From assembly GCA_900752905.1 (NCBI GenBank), contig CAADWX010000008.1, positions 1 through 48,697 of the forward strand: 48,697 nt of DNA. The letters are read 5' to 3'. The notes beneath the pieces are model-generated. The model ran no database searches, was not told where the DNA came from, and worked only from the letters and a program-made list of their open reading frames with translations. Of the stretch, positions 33,259-40,853 are shown in pieces. Every line of letters begins with the position of its first letter. Position 1 is the stretch's first letter. Position numbers and translations under genes: made by a program. The stretch is from Bacilli bacterium (GTDB lineage Bacteria > Bacillota_I > Bacilli_A > RF39 > UBA660).

Positions 33259-34599
33259 CTATTTCAATTTATTTATTAAATTATTAAATTCATTTTCTAT
33301 CCTATGAAGCTCTTCTTCAGTTGTTGCTTCATATCTTACAGTAAGATTTGGGCCTGTATTAGAACATCTAATTAAAGCCCATGAATTAGGCATTTCTACT
33401 CTTACACCATCTATTGTAACTATTTTATATTCTTTAGAAATAGAATACTTTTTAACTTCATCAACTATTTTGAATTTATTTTCATCTGTAACAGCAATTT
33501 TTATTTCATTAGTTGAATAATATTTATTTATATTTTCTAAATGTTCACTTATTGTTTTGTCTGATAATGATAAAATTTCAATCATTCTAAGTCCTGCATA
33601 AATTCCATCATCAAAACCTAGCCATTTGTCTTTAAACCATAAATGTCCTGAATATTCACCTGCAAATTCATAATTTTCTGTATTTATTTTCATATTCATA
33701 TATGAATTTCCTGTCCTATACATTTCATGAGTAAATCCTAATTTATCTAATTCATCTATTAAACTTCTTGAACATTTTACATCATAAAGTGCTCTTTTTT
33801 CTTTTAATTTCAGATTTCTATAATATATAATCATAGCTAAATCAATTGTTATATATTCACCATTGTTAAGAACAAAGCCAACTCTATCAGCATCTCCATC
33901 AATTCCAATTCCTAAATCACTATTTGTTTCAACTACTTTCTTTTTTAATTGTTCCATATTTTCTTCAACACTTGGATCTGGGTGATGATTTGGAAAATTC
34001 CCATCACTATCGCAATTTATAAATATTGCGTCAATATTAAACATTGAAACAATTTCTTTTATTATTATAGAACCTGTACCATTTCCGCAATCAAATACAC
34101 ACTTTATTTTTTTATTACCTAAATTAACGCTTTTTTTTATTTCATCTAAGTATTCTTTTTTTATATCATAATATTCTAGAATTCCAAGCCCTTCTGTATA
34201 TATTTTCTTTTTTACAAAATCTCTAAATTCATATATATATTTTCCATAAGCATTTCCCATTAAATCAAATGATATTTTAAATCCATTATATTCTTTTGGA
34301 TTATGTGATGCAGTTATCATAATACCATTTTTAATTTTTAACTTTTTTTTAGCATAATAGTACATTGGAGTAGTTACTAATCCTAAATCAATTACATTTA
34401 TACCTGTTTCTAATAATCCTTTGATTAAGCCATCATTTAGTTCTGGAGATGACAATCTGTTATCATGACCTACTATGACTTTTTTTTCATCAATATATGT
34501 ACCAAAGCTTTTTCCAATCATATATGCTTTATCAAAGTCTAAATCTACTCCATATATTCCTCTAATATCATATTCTCTAAAAATACTATCATTTATCAT
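33259..34599 (-). CDS. Phosphomannomutase/phosphoglucomutase
   Basis: Alpha-D-phosphohexomutase of 446 residues interconverting hexose 6- and 1-phosphates for nucleotide-sugar synthesis. All four signature sites are seen: active-site S98 in ITASHNPKEYNG, the metal loop GIDGDADRVG (D234, D236, D238), the sugar loop GEYSGHLWF, and the phosphate loop RCSNTGPNLTVRYEA near the end. The GEYSGH form is typical of PMM/PGM enzymes (ManB/AlgC type) and separates it from GlmM. The gene follows xerD by 15 bases on the minus strand with AGGAG before its start. Confidence 0.9.
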   Translation of the reverse strand: MINDSIFREYDIRGIYGVDLDFDKAYMIGKSFGTYIDEKKVIVGHDNRLSSPELNDGLIKGLLETGINVIDLGLVTTPMYYYAKKKLKIKNGIMITASHNPKEYNGFKISFDLMGNAYGKYIYEFRDFVKKKIYTEGLGILEYYDIKKEYLDEIKKSVNLGNKKIKCVFDCGNGTGSIIIKEIVSMFNIDAIFINCDSDGNFPNHHPDPSVEENMEQLKKKVVETNSDLGIGIDGDADRVGFVLNNGEYITIDLAMIIYYRNLKLKEKRALYDVKCSRSLIDELDKLGFTHEMYRTGNSYMNMKINTENYEFAGEYSGHLWFKDKWLGFDDGIYAGLRMIEILSLSDKTISEHLENINKYYSTNEIKIAVTDENKFKIVDEVKKYSISKEYKIVTIDGVRVEMPNSWALIRCSNTGPNLTVRYEATTEEELHRIENEFNNLINKLK

Positions 34600-34614
34600 A
34601 TTAATTAACTCCTT

Positions 34615-35484
34615 TCATGCATGAGGATGATATTCTTTATAATTTTCCTCTACAAATTTTCTTGAAATATTTGTATATATTTGTGTTGTACTTATATTTT
34701 CGTGTCCAAGTAACTCTTGTATACTTCTTAAATCTGCTCCATTTTCTAACATATGTGTTGCAAAAGAATGTCTCAATGTATGCGGAGAGAAATCTGTTTT
34801 TATATCTTTTTGAAGAGCAATCTTTTTAATTATTTCAAAAAAGCATTGTCTAGTCATTTTGTCACTTCTATTACTCAAAAATAAATAATTACTCTGTTTA
34901 CCTTTTAAAAGTTCATTTCTATATAATTCAGTATATAATTTTAAATATTTTAAGGCACAATCACCTATTGGAATAATTCTTTCTTTTTTTCCTTTTCCCA
35001 TAACAATTAACGTACAATTTTCAAAACTAATATTTTCTTGTTTTAAATTTATAAGTTCACTTATTCTAAGACCTGTTGCATACATAAGTTCAAGCATTGC
35101 TTTGTTTCTATAATCATATTTGTCTTTTAAATTGATATCTAGCAACTTATCTACTTCTTCTATGGATAATACCTTTGGAAGTGATTTTTTTAACTTTGGC
35201 ATATCAATATTTTCCATCGGATTTTTTTTAATATTATTTTCAATTTCCATATATTTATAAAAACTTCTTAAAACTGTTATATTGTGAGCAATAGTACGAT
35301 CAGACTCGTTCTTTTTTAAATATTCGATATACTTTAATATATCTTCTTTCAATACTTTTTCCAAATCTTTATTGCTAAAAAGGTAAAAATTTGTAAGATC
35401 ATTTTCATATGATTCTTTTGTATTTATACTATATTTTTTGTCAATTATTAAGTAATCTAAAAAATCTTTTATATAATCATTCAT
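34615..35484 (-). CDS. xerD: Tyrosine recombinase XerD
   Basis: Site-specific recombinase that resolves chromosome dimers at dif. The 289 residues have an N-terminal SAM-like domain (about 1-85) and a catalytic domain with R140, K164, H235, R238 (HTLRHSFATHML), H261 (LLGHENISTTQIY) and nucleophile Y270. The length and the HxLRHxFATH motif suit housekeeping XerC/XerD and argue against a phage integrase, and no attachment site or phage genes are near. AGGTGAAAT precedes the ATG. It has its own promoter and is followed by the mutase gene. Confidence 0.88.
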   Translation of the reverse strand: MNDYIKDFLDYLIIDKKYSINTKESYENDLTNFYLFSNKDLEKVLKEDILKYIEYLKKNESDRTIAHNITVLRSFYKYMEIENNIKKNPMENIDMPKLKKSLPKVLSIEEVDKLLDINLKDKYDYRNKAMLELMYATGLRISELINLKQENISFENCTLIVMGKGKKERIIPIGDCALKYLKLYTELYRNELLKGKQSNYLFLSNRSDKMTRQCFFEIIKKIALQKDIKTDFSPHTLRHSFATHMLENGADLRSIQELLGHENISTTQIYTNISRKFVEENYKEYHPHA

Positions 35485-35506
35485 ATTTCACCTATCTTCT
35501 TTAAAT

Positions 35507-35535
35507 ATTATACATTTTAAAAGAAAAAACTTCAA
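35507..35535 (-). promoter_or_regulatory. SigA-type promoter of xerD
   Basis: On the minus strand TTGAAG (35535-35530), a 17-base spacer, TATAAT (35512-35507). Its -35 is the descending arm of the ddl terminator, so terminator and promoter overlap. Confidence 0.65.
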
Positions 35536-35548
35536 TATCATTGAAGTT
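35523..35548 (-). terminator. Terminator after ddl
   Basis: Perfect 8-bp stem AACTTCAA/TTGAAGTT with a 5-base loop, followed by T residues on the minus strand. Confidence 0.85.
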
Positions 35549-35560
35549 ATATTTACATTA

Positions 35561-36769
35561 TTATTTTATTCCATTTAATTTTTTACATCCCTTTGAACCA
35601 CTATAAGAACTTAGTACATTAGATTCAAATGATGATATTTTTTTGCTTTTGTTTTTATAATCTTTTATAGAATAATTAATTAAGTTATCAAGTAGTGTTT
35701 TATATTCGATACCTTTTGGTTTGAACATATAAAACGCTAAACTACCTGGGATTGTATTTGGCTCATTTACATATACTTTCCCTTGCTTTTTATCAATTAA
35801 AAAATCTATACGAGCGACTCCAGATAAATTAAGTGCTCTAAATGTTTTTAAAGAAAGATCTTCTACTTCTTTTATTAATTTATTATCTATATTAGCAGGA
35901 ATATTAAATGAACTATTTGACATATTTCCTTTATTTGATAATCCTTTACCACCTTTTAATTTTCCTTTACCACCACTCAAATATTTATCTTGAAATGTTA
36001 AAAAATCATTATTAGTTAACATTTCAGCAGTAAGTGATACTTCTTGATTTTCATAGTTTCCTAAAACAGCACAATCTACTTCTACTAAATCTTGAATCAT
36101 TTCTTCAACTACTATTTTTGTTTCATATTTAATAGCTTCGTTTATTGCACTATCTAATCCTTTTTTGTCTTTTACAACTGTTATACCTACACTACTTCCA
36201 AGACAAGCTGGTTTAATAATCACAGGATATCCTAATTTTTCAATATTTTTAATTATTTCATCCTTTTTATTTATATATTCATAGTCATAAAACCATGTAT
36301 ATTTTGGTACTGAAATATTGTTTGATTCTAAAACTTGTTTTAAAACTACTTTATCTTGCCCTAAAGCGGAACCAAGTACGTTTGATCCAACATATGGAAT
36401 TCCAATAGAATCTAAATATCCTTGTAGTGAACCATCTTCAGCACCTTTACCATGTACTATTGGAAATGCAAGATCTAATGTTGCTACAGTTCTTCTGAAT
36501 AATTTGTTAATTGTCTGTAATTGAAATTTACCACTATTATTTACAAGAGCAACTTTTTTTGCATATTTCTTTAAATCATTAAAATTTTTATATATATCGA
36601 TATCCATAAGCATTTTTCCTGTATACCATGTTCTATCTTTAGATATATATATTGGAATAATATCATATTTATTTTGATCCATATTTTCCATAGCTTGTAC
36701 AGCAGTTATGATACTTACCTCATGTTCTACTGTATCACCACCAAAAATCACACCTAATTGTATTTTCAT
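35561..36769 (-). CDS. ddl: D-alanine--D-alanine ligase
   Basis: ATP-grasp ligase that makes D-Ala-D-Ala for peptidoglycan. The 402 residues include the N-terminal VIFGGDTVEHEVSI motif, GKGAEDGSLQGYLD, an ATP-grasp core with VIIKPACLGSSVGI, and the metal-binding RIDFLIDKKQGKVYVNEPNTIPGS. The segment around DKYLSGGKGKLKGGKG (about 270-290), rich in Gly/Lys, corresponds to the flexible omega-loop region and is long. I prefer the ATG at 36769, nine bases after GGAG; the upstream in-frame ATG at 36802 lies in the preceding gene. The C-terminus extends about 40 residues beyond the core. It follows the hydrolase gene by 16 bases. Confidence 0.9.
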   Translation of the reverse strand: MKIQLGVIFGGDTVEHEVSIITAVQAMENMDQNKYDIIPIYISKDRTWYTGKMLMDIDIYKNFNDLKKYAKKVALVNNSGKFQLQTINKLFRRTVATLDLAFPIVHGKGAEDGSLQGYLDSIGIPYVGSNVLGSALGQDKVVLKQVLESNNISVPKYTWFYDYEYINKKDEIIKNIEKLGYPVIIKPACLGSSVGITVVKDKKGLDSAINEAIKYETKIVVEEMIQDLVEVDCAVLGNYENQEVSLTAEMLTNNDFLTFQDKYLSGGKGKLKGGKGLSNKGNMSNSSFNIPANIDNKLIKEVEDLSLKTFRALNLSGVARIDFLIDKKQGKVYVNEPNTIPGSLAFYMFKPKGIEYKTLLDNLINYSIKDYKNKSKKISSFESNVLSSYSGSKGCKKLNGIK

Positions 36770-36785
36770 AAAAATCATCTCCACA

Positions 36786-37502
36786 TCATTTAAAAAATTC
36801 ATTTAATATTCTAATTAATTGATCTAGTCTTTCTAGATAAGCATAATGAGTACATCCTTCAAAAACTATAAGCCCAGAATCCTTTATTAATTTTTCTAAC
36901 AATTTTCCATCACTTACAGGCACACATTCATCATTATCTCCCCATATTATAAGAGTCGGACAAGTAATTTTTTTTACATCTTCAGTAATGTCTAAATTTA
37001 CGTGTTTTACTAAAATTTCTCTCATTATGCCACTTGCATTTTTGTAATCAGTTGATCCAATATGTTTTTTAGCAAATTCTTCTAATTTGTTTAATCCTGG
37101 TACTTTTTTTAATTTTTTTAGAACCTTTGTCCTAATATTTATTTTGTTTTCCTTTGATTTAAAAGGACTTGCTAAAAGGACTAATTTTTCTACTTTATAT
37201 TTTGATGCATAAGCAAGTGCTATTTTTCCACCAAAAGAATGTCCAATTAAAATTATATTTTTAATTTCTAAATTTGAAATTAAGTCATGAACTAAATTAG
37301 CATAATCATATATAGAAAGAACTGTATCAGGCTCTTTACTTTTTCCAAAACCTGGTAAATCTATTATTAAAACATCTTCATCAAGTTTGTCACCAATAAA
37401 CTTCATCATTTCTATATTTTGACCCCAGCCATGTAACATTACTATTGTTCTGTTTTTATTATTGCCATATCTTATATAGTTTATGTCTTTAAATGTAATC
37501 AT
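36786..37502 (-). CDS. Alpha/beta hydrolase
   Basis: Serine hydrolase of unknown substrate, 238 residues. HGWGQN (about 24-29) is the oxyanion loop, S89 in LIGHSFGG is the nucleophile, D191 in IWGDNDECVP is the acid and H219 in GCTHYAYLE the base, so the triad is complete. It has no signal peptide. The neighbourhood (ddl after it, 16 bases apart) is a cell-wall one, but this does not tell the substrate. AAGGTGAGAAG lies upstream of the start. An esterase, thioesterase or lysophospholipase-like role is possible. Confidence 0.85.
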   Translation of the reverse strand: MITFKDINYIRYGNNKNRTIVMLHGWGQNIEMMKFIGDKLDEDVLIIDLPGFGKSKEPDTVLSIYDYANLVHDLISNLEIKNIILIGHSFGGKIALAYASKYKVEKLVLLASPFKSKENKINIRTKVLKKLKKVPGLNKLEEFAKKHIGSTDYKNASGIMREILVKHVNLDITEDVKKITCPTLIIWGDNDECVPVSDGKLLEKLIKDSGLIVFEGCTHYAYLERLDQLIRILNEFFK

Positions 37503-37577
37503 CTTCTCACCTTGAATTTAATTATATCATTTTTTTACATTAAAATAAATTATTAACTTAAAACTTTACATATTTTA

Positions 37578-37604
37578 ATAAAAAAAAGTGAATAATCACT
37601 TTAA
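37578..37604 (-). terminator. Terminator after khpA
   Basis: On the minus strand AAAGTGA and TCACTTT form a 7-bp stem around a 4-base loop, followed by a T run. It closes the rpsP-khpA operon. Confidence 0.8.
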
Positions 37605-37843
37605 AATGAATCAAAATTAATTTTCACTTTTTTTAAACTATTCGAATAAGCTGCAGCCTGCACGATTGTTCTTATTGAATTAGCTATAATTCCATTTTTT
37701 CCAATAATTAATCCCATATCTTTTTCATCAACTAAAACTTCAATTGAAGTATAATCATCTTCTTCATATTTTCTAATAGCCAATGAATCTTTATTGTTAA
37801 TAATTTTTGTTACTAAAAATTCTACCAATTCTTCTATTTTCAT
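37601..37843 (-). CDS. khpA: KH-domain RNA-binding protein KhpA
   Basis: Small RNA-binding protein, partner of KhpB (EloR/Jag) in the control of cell length and division in Bacillota. It has 80 residues with one KH domain; the GxxG loop is GKNG at 48-51 in GLIIGKNGIIANSI. It starts three bases after the rpsP stop, the same rpsP-khpA order as in Bacillus; rimM, trmD and rplS, which often follow, are absent here. Translation is probably coupled, since the upstream AGG lies in the rpsP stop region. Confidence 0.92.
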   Translation of the reverse strand: MKIEELVEFLVTKIINNKDSLAIRKYEEDDYTSIEVLVDEKDMGLIIGKNGIIANSIRTIVQAAAYSNSLKKVKINFDSF

Positions 37844-37845
37844 AA

Positions 37846-38124
37846 TTATTTACCTGCTTTTTGTTTTGATTCATGAAATTTTTTCATAATACCTTGTTTG
37901 CTTAGTAAATCTCTTACGGTATCAGTTGGTTGAGCACCATTAGATAACCATTTTTGAGCTTTATCTTCGTCTACTGAAATTGTAGCTGGTTCTGTTGTTG
38001 GATTATAGTATCCAATATCTTCTATACTTCTTCCATCTCTTGGAAATTTAGAATCTGCAGCAACAATACGATAAAATGGTGCTTTTTTCTTTCCCATTCT
38101 TTTTAATCTTAATTTAACTGCCAT
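37846..38124 (-). CDS. rpsP: 30S ribosomal protein S16
   Basis: Ribosomal protein of 92 residues: [24 protein letters not shown] at the start, then [15 protein letters not shown], as in all bacterial S16. The ATG at 38124 was chosen because GGAGGG lies seven bases upstream and the protein starts MAVKLRL like its family; a longer frame reaching 38160 would include the ribosome site. ffh, often upstream, is not here; the next gene upstream is divergent rarA. Confidence 0.95.
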   Translation of the reverse strand: MAVKLRLKRMGKKKAPFYRIVAADSKFPRDGRSIEDIGYYNPTTEPATISVDEDKAQKWLSNGAQPTDTVRDLLSKQGIMKKFHESKQKAGK

Positions 38125-38150
38125 TTGTAATCCCTCCATTTCGTATTTAA

Positions 38151-38179
38151 ATAATAACATATTATATACATATTGTCAA
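38151..38179 (-). promoter_or_regulatory. SigA-type promoter of rpsP-khpA
   Basis: On the minus strand consensus TTGACA (38179-38174), a 17-base spacer, TATTAT (38156-38151). Confidence 0.7.
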
Positions 38180-38197
38180 CCTTATTTGGTTAACAAT
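38173..38197. repeat. Inverted repeat between rpsP and rarA
   Basis: TTGTCAACC and GGTTAACAA, nine bases each with one mismatch, separated by about six bases. It covers the -35 box of rpsP, so it could be an operator; function is not known. Confidence 0.35.
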
Positions 38198-38235
38198 ATA
38201 ATTTTATTAAAATTATGGTAAAAATATTATTTATT

Positions 38236-38244
38236 TGATAAAAT
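38236..38244 (+). promoter_or_regulatory. Extended -10 promoter of rarA
   Basis: TG, one base, TAAAAT (38239-38244), sixteen bases before the chosen start. -35 is not clear. Confidence 0.5.
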
Positions 38245-38260
38245 ATATATGGTGATTATT

Positions 38261-39478
38261 ATGAACGAACCTTTAGCGATTAAACTTAGACCCAAAAAAA
38301 TAAGTGATGTTTATGGTCAAAAACATATATTAGGAGAAAATAAAATATTATATAATTTGGTTAAGAATAAAAAAATTTTTTCAATGATATTTTACGGAAA
38401 ACCTGGGATTGGAAAAACTACAATTGCTGAAGCTTTAGTAGAAGAACTTGGATTAAAATATCGAAAGCTTAATGCTGTTATAAATAATAAAAAAGATTTT
38501 GATATAGTTGTTGAAGAAGCAAAAATGTATAATGGTTTAGTTATTATTATGGATGAAATTCATCGTTTAAATAAAGACAAACAAGATTTACTACTTCCTT
38601 ATCTAGAAAGTGGATTGATTATTTTAATTGGTATGACTACATCTAATCCATATCATAAAATTAATCCTGCAATAAGAAGTAGATGCCAAATTTTTGAATT
38701 AAAAGAATTAGAAATAGATGATATTATAAATGCTCTAAAAAATGCTACTAATACGAAATATTTAGAAGGAATTAAAATAGATGATAAATCAATTGAATAT
38801 ATAGCAAATTTATCTAATGGAGATTTAAGATTTGCATATAATTTTTTAGAATTGGCATTTTATAGTTCAACAAATCATGTTATAGATGTAGAATTTTTAA
38901 AAACAATTACAACAAAGCCAGTTATGTTTCATGATAAAGATGAAGATGGACATTATGATGTTATAAGTGCCTTTCAAAAAAGTATTAGAGGCTCTGATGT
39001 AAATGCATCATTACATTATTTAGCAAGATTAATAGAAGCTGGGGATTTTGATATAATATACAGAAGAATGACTGTTATTGCATATGAAGATATCGGACTT
39101 GCTAATCCCTCTATGGGTCCAAAGGTTGATGCTTGTATAAATGCTTGTGAAAGACTTGGAATGCCTGAAGCTAGAATTCCTCTTGCAGACACGGTTATAG
39201 AACTTGCTTTATCACCGAAATCAAATTCAGCACATTTAGCTTTAGATTATGCATTAAATGATATAAGAAAAGGAAACATTGGTGATGTTCCTATAAATAT
39301 AAAGCAAAACAATGTTGGATATCTGTACCCACACAATTATAAAGGTGGTTTCGTGAAGCAACAATATATGCCAAGCAATTTAATTGGAAAAGAATACTAT
39401 ATTCCTAAATCGACAAGCAAATATGAAACTTCTTTAAAATCAGTATATGAAAGAATACAAAAAATGCAAAAGGACTAA
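38261..39478 (+). CDS. rarA: Replication-associated recombination protein RarA (MgsA)
   Basis: AAA+ ATPase that acts at stalled forks and gaps, homologous to the clamp-loader subunits. The 405 residues have the N-terminal PLAIKLRPKKISDVYGQKHILG, Walker A GKPGIGKTT, Walker B VIIMDEIHRLNK, sensor-1 GMTTSNP and the C-terminal helical domain with KSIRGSDVNASLHYLARLIEAGD and ERLGMPEARIPLADTVIELA, all typical of RarA. The ATG at 38261 is six bases after GGTG; the in-frame ATG at 38249 precedes this site. It is divergent from rpsP. Confidence 0.95.
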   Translation: MNEPLAIKLRPKKISDVYGQKHILGENKILYNLVKNKKIFSMIFYGKPGIGKTTIAEALVEELGLKYRKLNAVINNKKDFDIVVEEAKMYNGLVIIMDEIHRLNKDKQDLLLPYLESGLIILIGMTTSNPYHKINPAIRSRCQIFELKELEIDDIINALKNATNTKYLEGIKIDDKSIEYIANLSNGDLRFAYNFLELAFYSSTNHVIDVEFLKTITTKPVMFHDKDEDGHYDVISAFQKSIRGSDVNASLHYLARLIEAGDFDIIYRRMTVIAYEDIGLANPSMGPKVDACINACERLGMPEARIPLADTVIELALSPKSNSAHLALDYALNDIRKGNIGDVPINIKQNNVGYLYPHNYKGGFVKQQYMPSNLIGKEYYIPKSTSKYETSLKSVYERIQKMQKD

Positions 39479-39492
39479 TAAAGCCCTTTTTA
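39470..39492 (+). terminator. Terminator after rarA
   Basis: AAAAGG and CCTTTT flank a loop of about eleven bases that includes the stop codon, followed by TTATT. Moderate strength. Confidence 0.6.
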
Positions 39493-39509
39493 TTACTATA
39501 ATCTGATGA

Positions 39510-39538
39510 ATCATAAAATAAGGAATCATTTTTATGAT
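39510..39538. repeat. 9-bp inverted repeat
   Basis: ATCATAAAA and TTTTATGAT, perfect arms with an 11-base spacer. Without a U tract, so the role is open: possibly the 3' stem of a minus-strand RNA. Confidence 0.45.
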
Positions 39539-39593
39539 GCTTCTTTATTTTTTTAGTATAATTAAAAGCATCACTTTCAATCCACTAGTTTTT

Positions 39594-39659
39594 TTATTGT
39601 ACATCAAAATAATTAAGAAAAGATTCTGTAATTTCATTAATAATTGGTATAATATTCAT
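39594..39659 (-). CDS. Possible 21-residue peptide with hidden ribosome site
   Basis: Frame of 21 codons, Met-Asn-Ile-Ile-Pro start, amphipathic (four Ile in the first eight residues, then alternating acidic and aromatic residues). AGCAGG lies about ten bases before the ATG, but AGG and the bases up to the ATG are the right arm of a 12-bp perfect inverted repeat, so in the RNA the site would be closed. Closed starts by 5'-end pairing are known in type I toxin mRNAs. The peptide matches no toxin family I know, so this is a weak call. Confidence 0.25.
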   Translation of the reverse strand: MNIIPIINEITESFLNYFDVQ

Positions 39660-39727
39660 GAGTAAAAACCTGCTTTCTATTTATTATTTAACAACTAAAT
39701 TATAAATCATTTTTTAGGTTTTTACTC
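39660..39727. repeat. 12-bp perfect inverted repeat with 44-base spacer
   Basis: GAGTAAAAACCT (39660-39671) and AGGTTTTTACTC (39716-39727). Read on the plus strand it ends in TTTTTATTT, like a large-loop terminator; read on the minus strand it pairs the ribosome site of the 21-codon ORF with an upstream segment. Confidence 0.6.
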
Positions 39728-39764
39728 TTTTTATTTGTTTATAAGAGCTTGTTTTATGAATCCC

Positions 39765-39795
39765 CCTACTTTGAAAATACAATCTTTCCTACTTT
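39765..39795 (+). promoter_or_regulatory. Direct repeats upstream of the 62-residue gene promoter
   Basis: CCTACTTT at 39765-39772 and 39788-39795, a period of 23 bases, ending five bases before the -35 box. Two half-sites about two helical turns apart are typical of activators that bind as dimers on direct repeats. Confidence 0.45.
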
Positions 39796-39800
39796 AAAAT

Positions 39801-39828
39801 TTGACAAAATAAAAAAAATATGTATAAT
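39801..39828 (+). promoter_or_regulatory. Consensus SigA promoter of the 62-residue gene
   Basis: TTGACA (39801-39806), 16-base spacer, TATAAT (39823-39828): both boxes perfect. Confidence 0.8.
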
Positions 39829-39862
39829 AAGTGTCACTTCATGAAAAAAAGGGGGTTATATC

Positions 39863-40051
39863 ATGAAAGTAAACATAAATTTTGTTATATATATTATATT
39901 ATTTGGAATTGCAATTGCAATGAGCTGTATACTTTCTTCTCTTCTATTATTTACTAGTTATACAGCATTAAAATATATATCAATGTTTTTAACTTTTATT
40001 CTTGGTATATATCTAGTAAAGCAGTTTCATAAATATAAATTATATAAATAA
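39863..40051 (+). CDS. Small membrane protein, 62 residues, unknown function
   Basis: Two hydrophobic segments (about 5-31 and 33-53) joined by a short turn, with a basic C-terminus (KQFHKYKLYK). No family is recognised. The gene is well equipped: perfect promoter, a very strong AGGGGG site and a terminator, with a pair of direct repeats upstream. This argues that it is real and regulated. It resembles in form small membrane proteins induced by two-component or stress regulators, but there is no direct evidence for that. Confidence 0.65.
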   Translation: MKVNINFVIYIILFGIAIAMSCILSSLLLFTSYTALKYISMFLTFILGIYLVKQFHKYKLYK

Positions 40052-40084
40052 AAAGAAAGTCGAATAAAGACTTCTTTTTTTTAA
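40049..40084. terminator. Terminator between the 62-residue gene and prepilin peptidase
   Basis: AAAGAAAGTC and GACTTCTTTT pair with one irregularity around a 7-base loop, followed by T residues. The gene order suggests it serves both convergent units. Confidence 0.65.
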
Positions 40085-40839
40085 AATAAACTAAGTATTG
40101 AATTGAAATCAATTTTTGTAAAAAGCAAAATCATTGCAGAGATTGCTAAAAAAGGGCCAAAAGGAATTTCATGATTTTTGCTTTTATTTAAAAATATTAA
40201 AGATATAGGTAATCCAATAATTGAAGCGACAAATATAGAAAGAATAGATGCTTGATATCCTAAAACCATTCCGAATACAAACATCAATTTAATATCTCCG
40301 CCTCCCATTGAATCTTTTTTAAACATGAAATCGCCTAATTTTTTTAACAAAAACATAATTGTAAATGATATTGCTCCATTTAGTAGCGCTACTAATAAAC
40401 CATTAAATCCACTTTTTAGTATTATTGGAATTATCAATAATATTATACTTGTAATTAATACTTCGTCAGGAATTATATAAGTTTGATAATCACTAATAAT
40501 TATGACTAATAGCATGGAAATAAATATTAATGAAATAATTAAATCTATTGAATATCCAAAAATTAAATAGCATATCATAAATAATAATCCTGAAAAGAAT
40601 TCGAAAATAGGATAAAAGCAAGATACTTTTTGACCACAGCATTTACATTTACCTCTTAAAAACACGTAAGAAATAATTGGAATAAGCTCTAAAATACCTA
40701 ATTTATGATTACATTTAGTACAATGTGATGGAGGATAAATCAGTGATTGACCTAATGGTAATCTATATCCAACTACATTGTAAAATGAGCCAAAAATAGT
40801 TCCAAATATAAAGAATAATATTGCTGAATAAATTTCCAT
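40081..40839 (-). CDS. Prepilin peptidase (PilD/ComC type)
   Basis: Bifunctional or simple leader peptidase for type IV-like pilins, an aspartic membrane protease of 252 residues. The N-terminal cytoplasmic loop has the zinc-type tetra-Cys motif (CTKC and CKCC, about 37-70), common in full-length PilD and often lost in ComC-only forms. The catalytic Asp residues are in SDYQTYIIPDEV and GGGDIKLM. There are about seven helices. The ATG at 40839 is six bases after GGAGG; an in-frame GTG at 40851 lies in this site. It closely follows pilC on the minus strand and should process the two minor pilins at 18 kb. Confidence 0.93.
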   Translation of the reverse strand: MEIYSAILFFIFGTIFGSFYNVVGYRLPLGQSLIYPPSHCTKCNHKLGILELIPIISYVFLRGKCKCCGQKVSCFYPIFEFFSGLLFMICYLIFGYSIDLIISLIFISMLLVIIISDYQTYIIPDEVLITSIILLIIPIILKSGFNGLLVALLNGAISFTIMFLLKKLGDFMFKKDSMGGGDIKLMFVFGMVLGYQASILSIFVASIIGLPISLIFLNKSKNHEIPFGPFLAISAMILLFTKIDFNSILSLF

Positions 40840-40853
40840 AAAAACCTCCACTA

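Larger units (their letters stand above)
39493..39800. other. Structured intergenic region without a firm gene
   Basis: The 384 bases between rarA and the next gene hold no long frame. They contain a 9-bp inverted repeat (ATCATAAAA at 39510-39518 and TTTTATGAT at 39530-39538), a minus-strand 21-codon ORF, a 12-bp perfect inverted repeat (39660-39727) and two copies of CCTACTTT 23 bases apart before a promoter. The density of signals is unusual for this compact genome. Confidence 0.6.
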
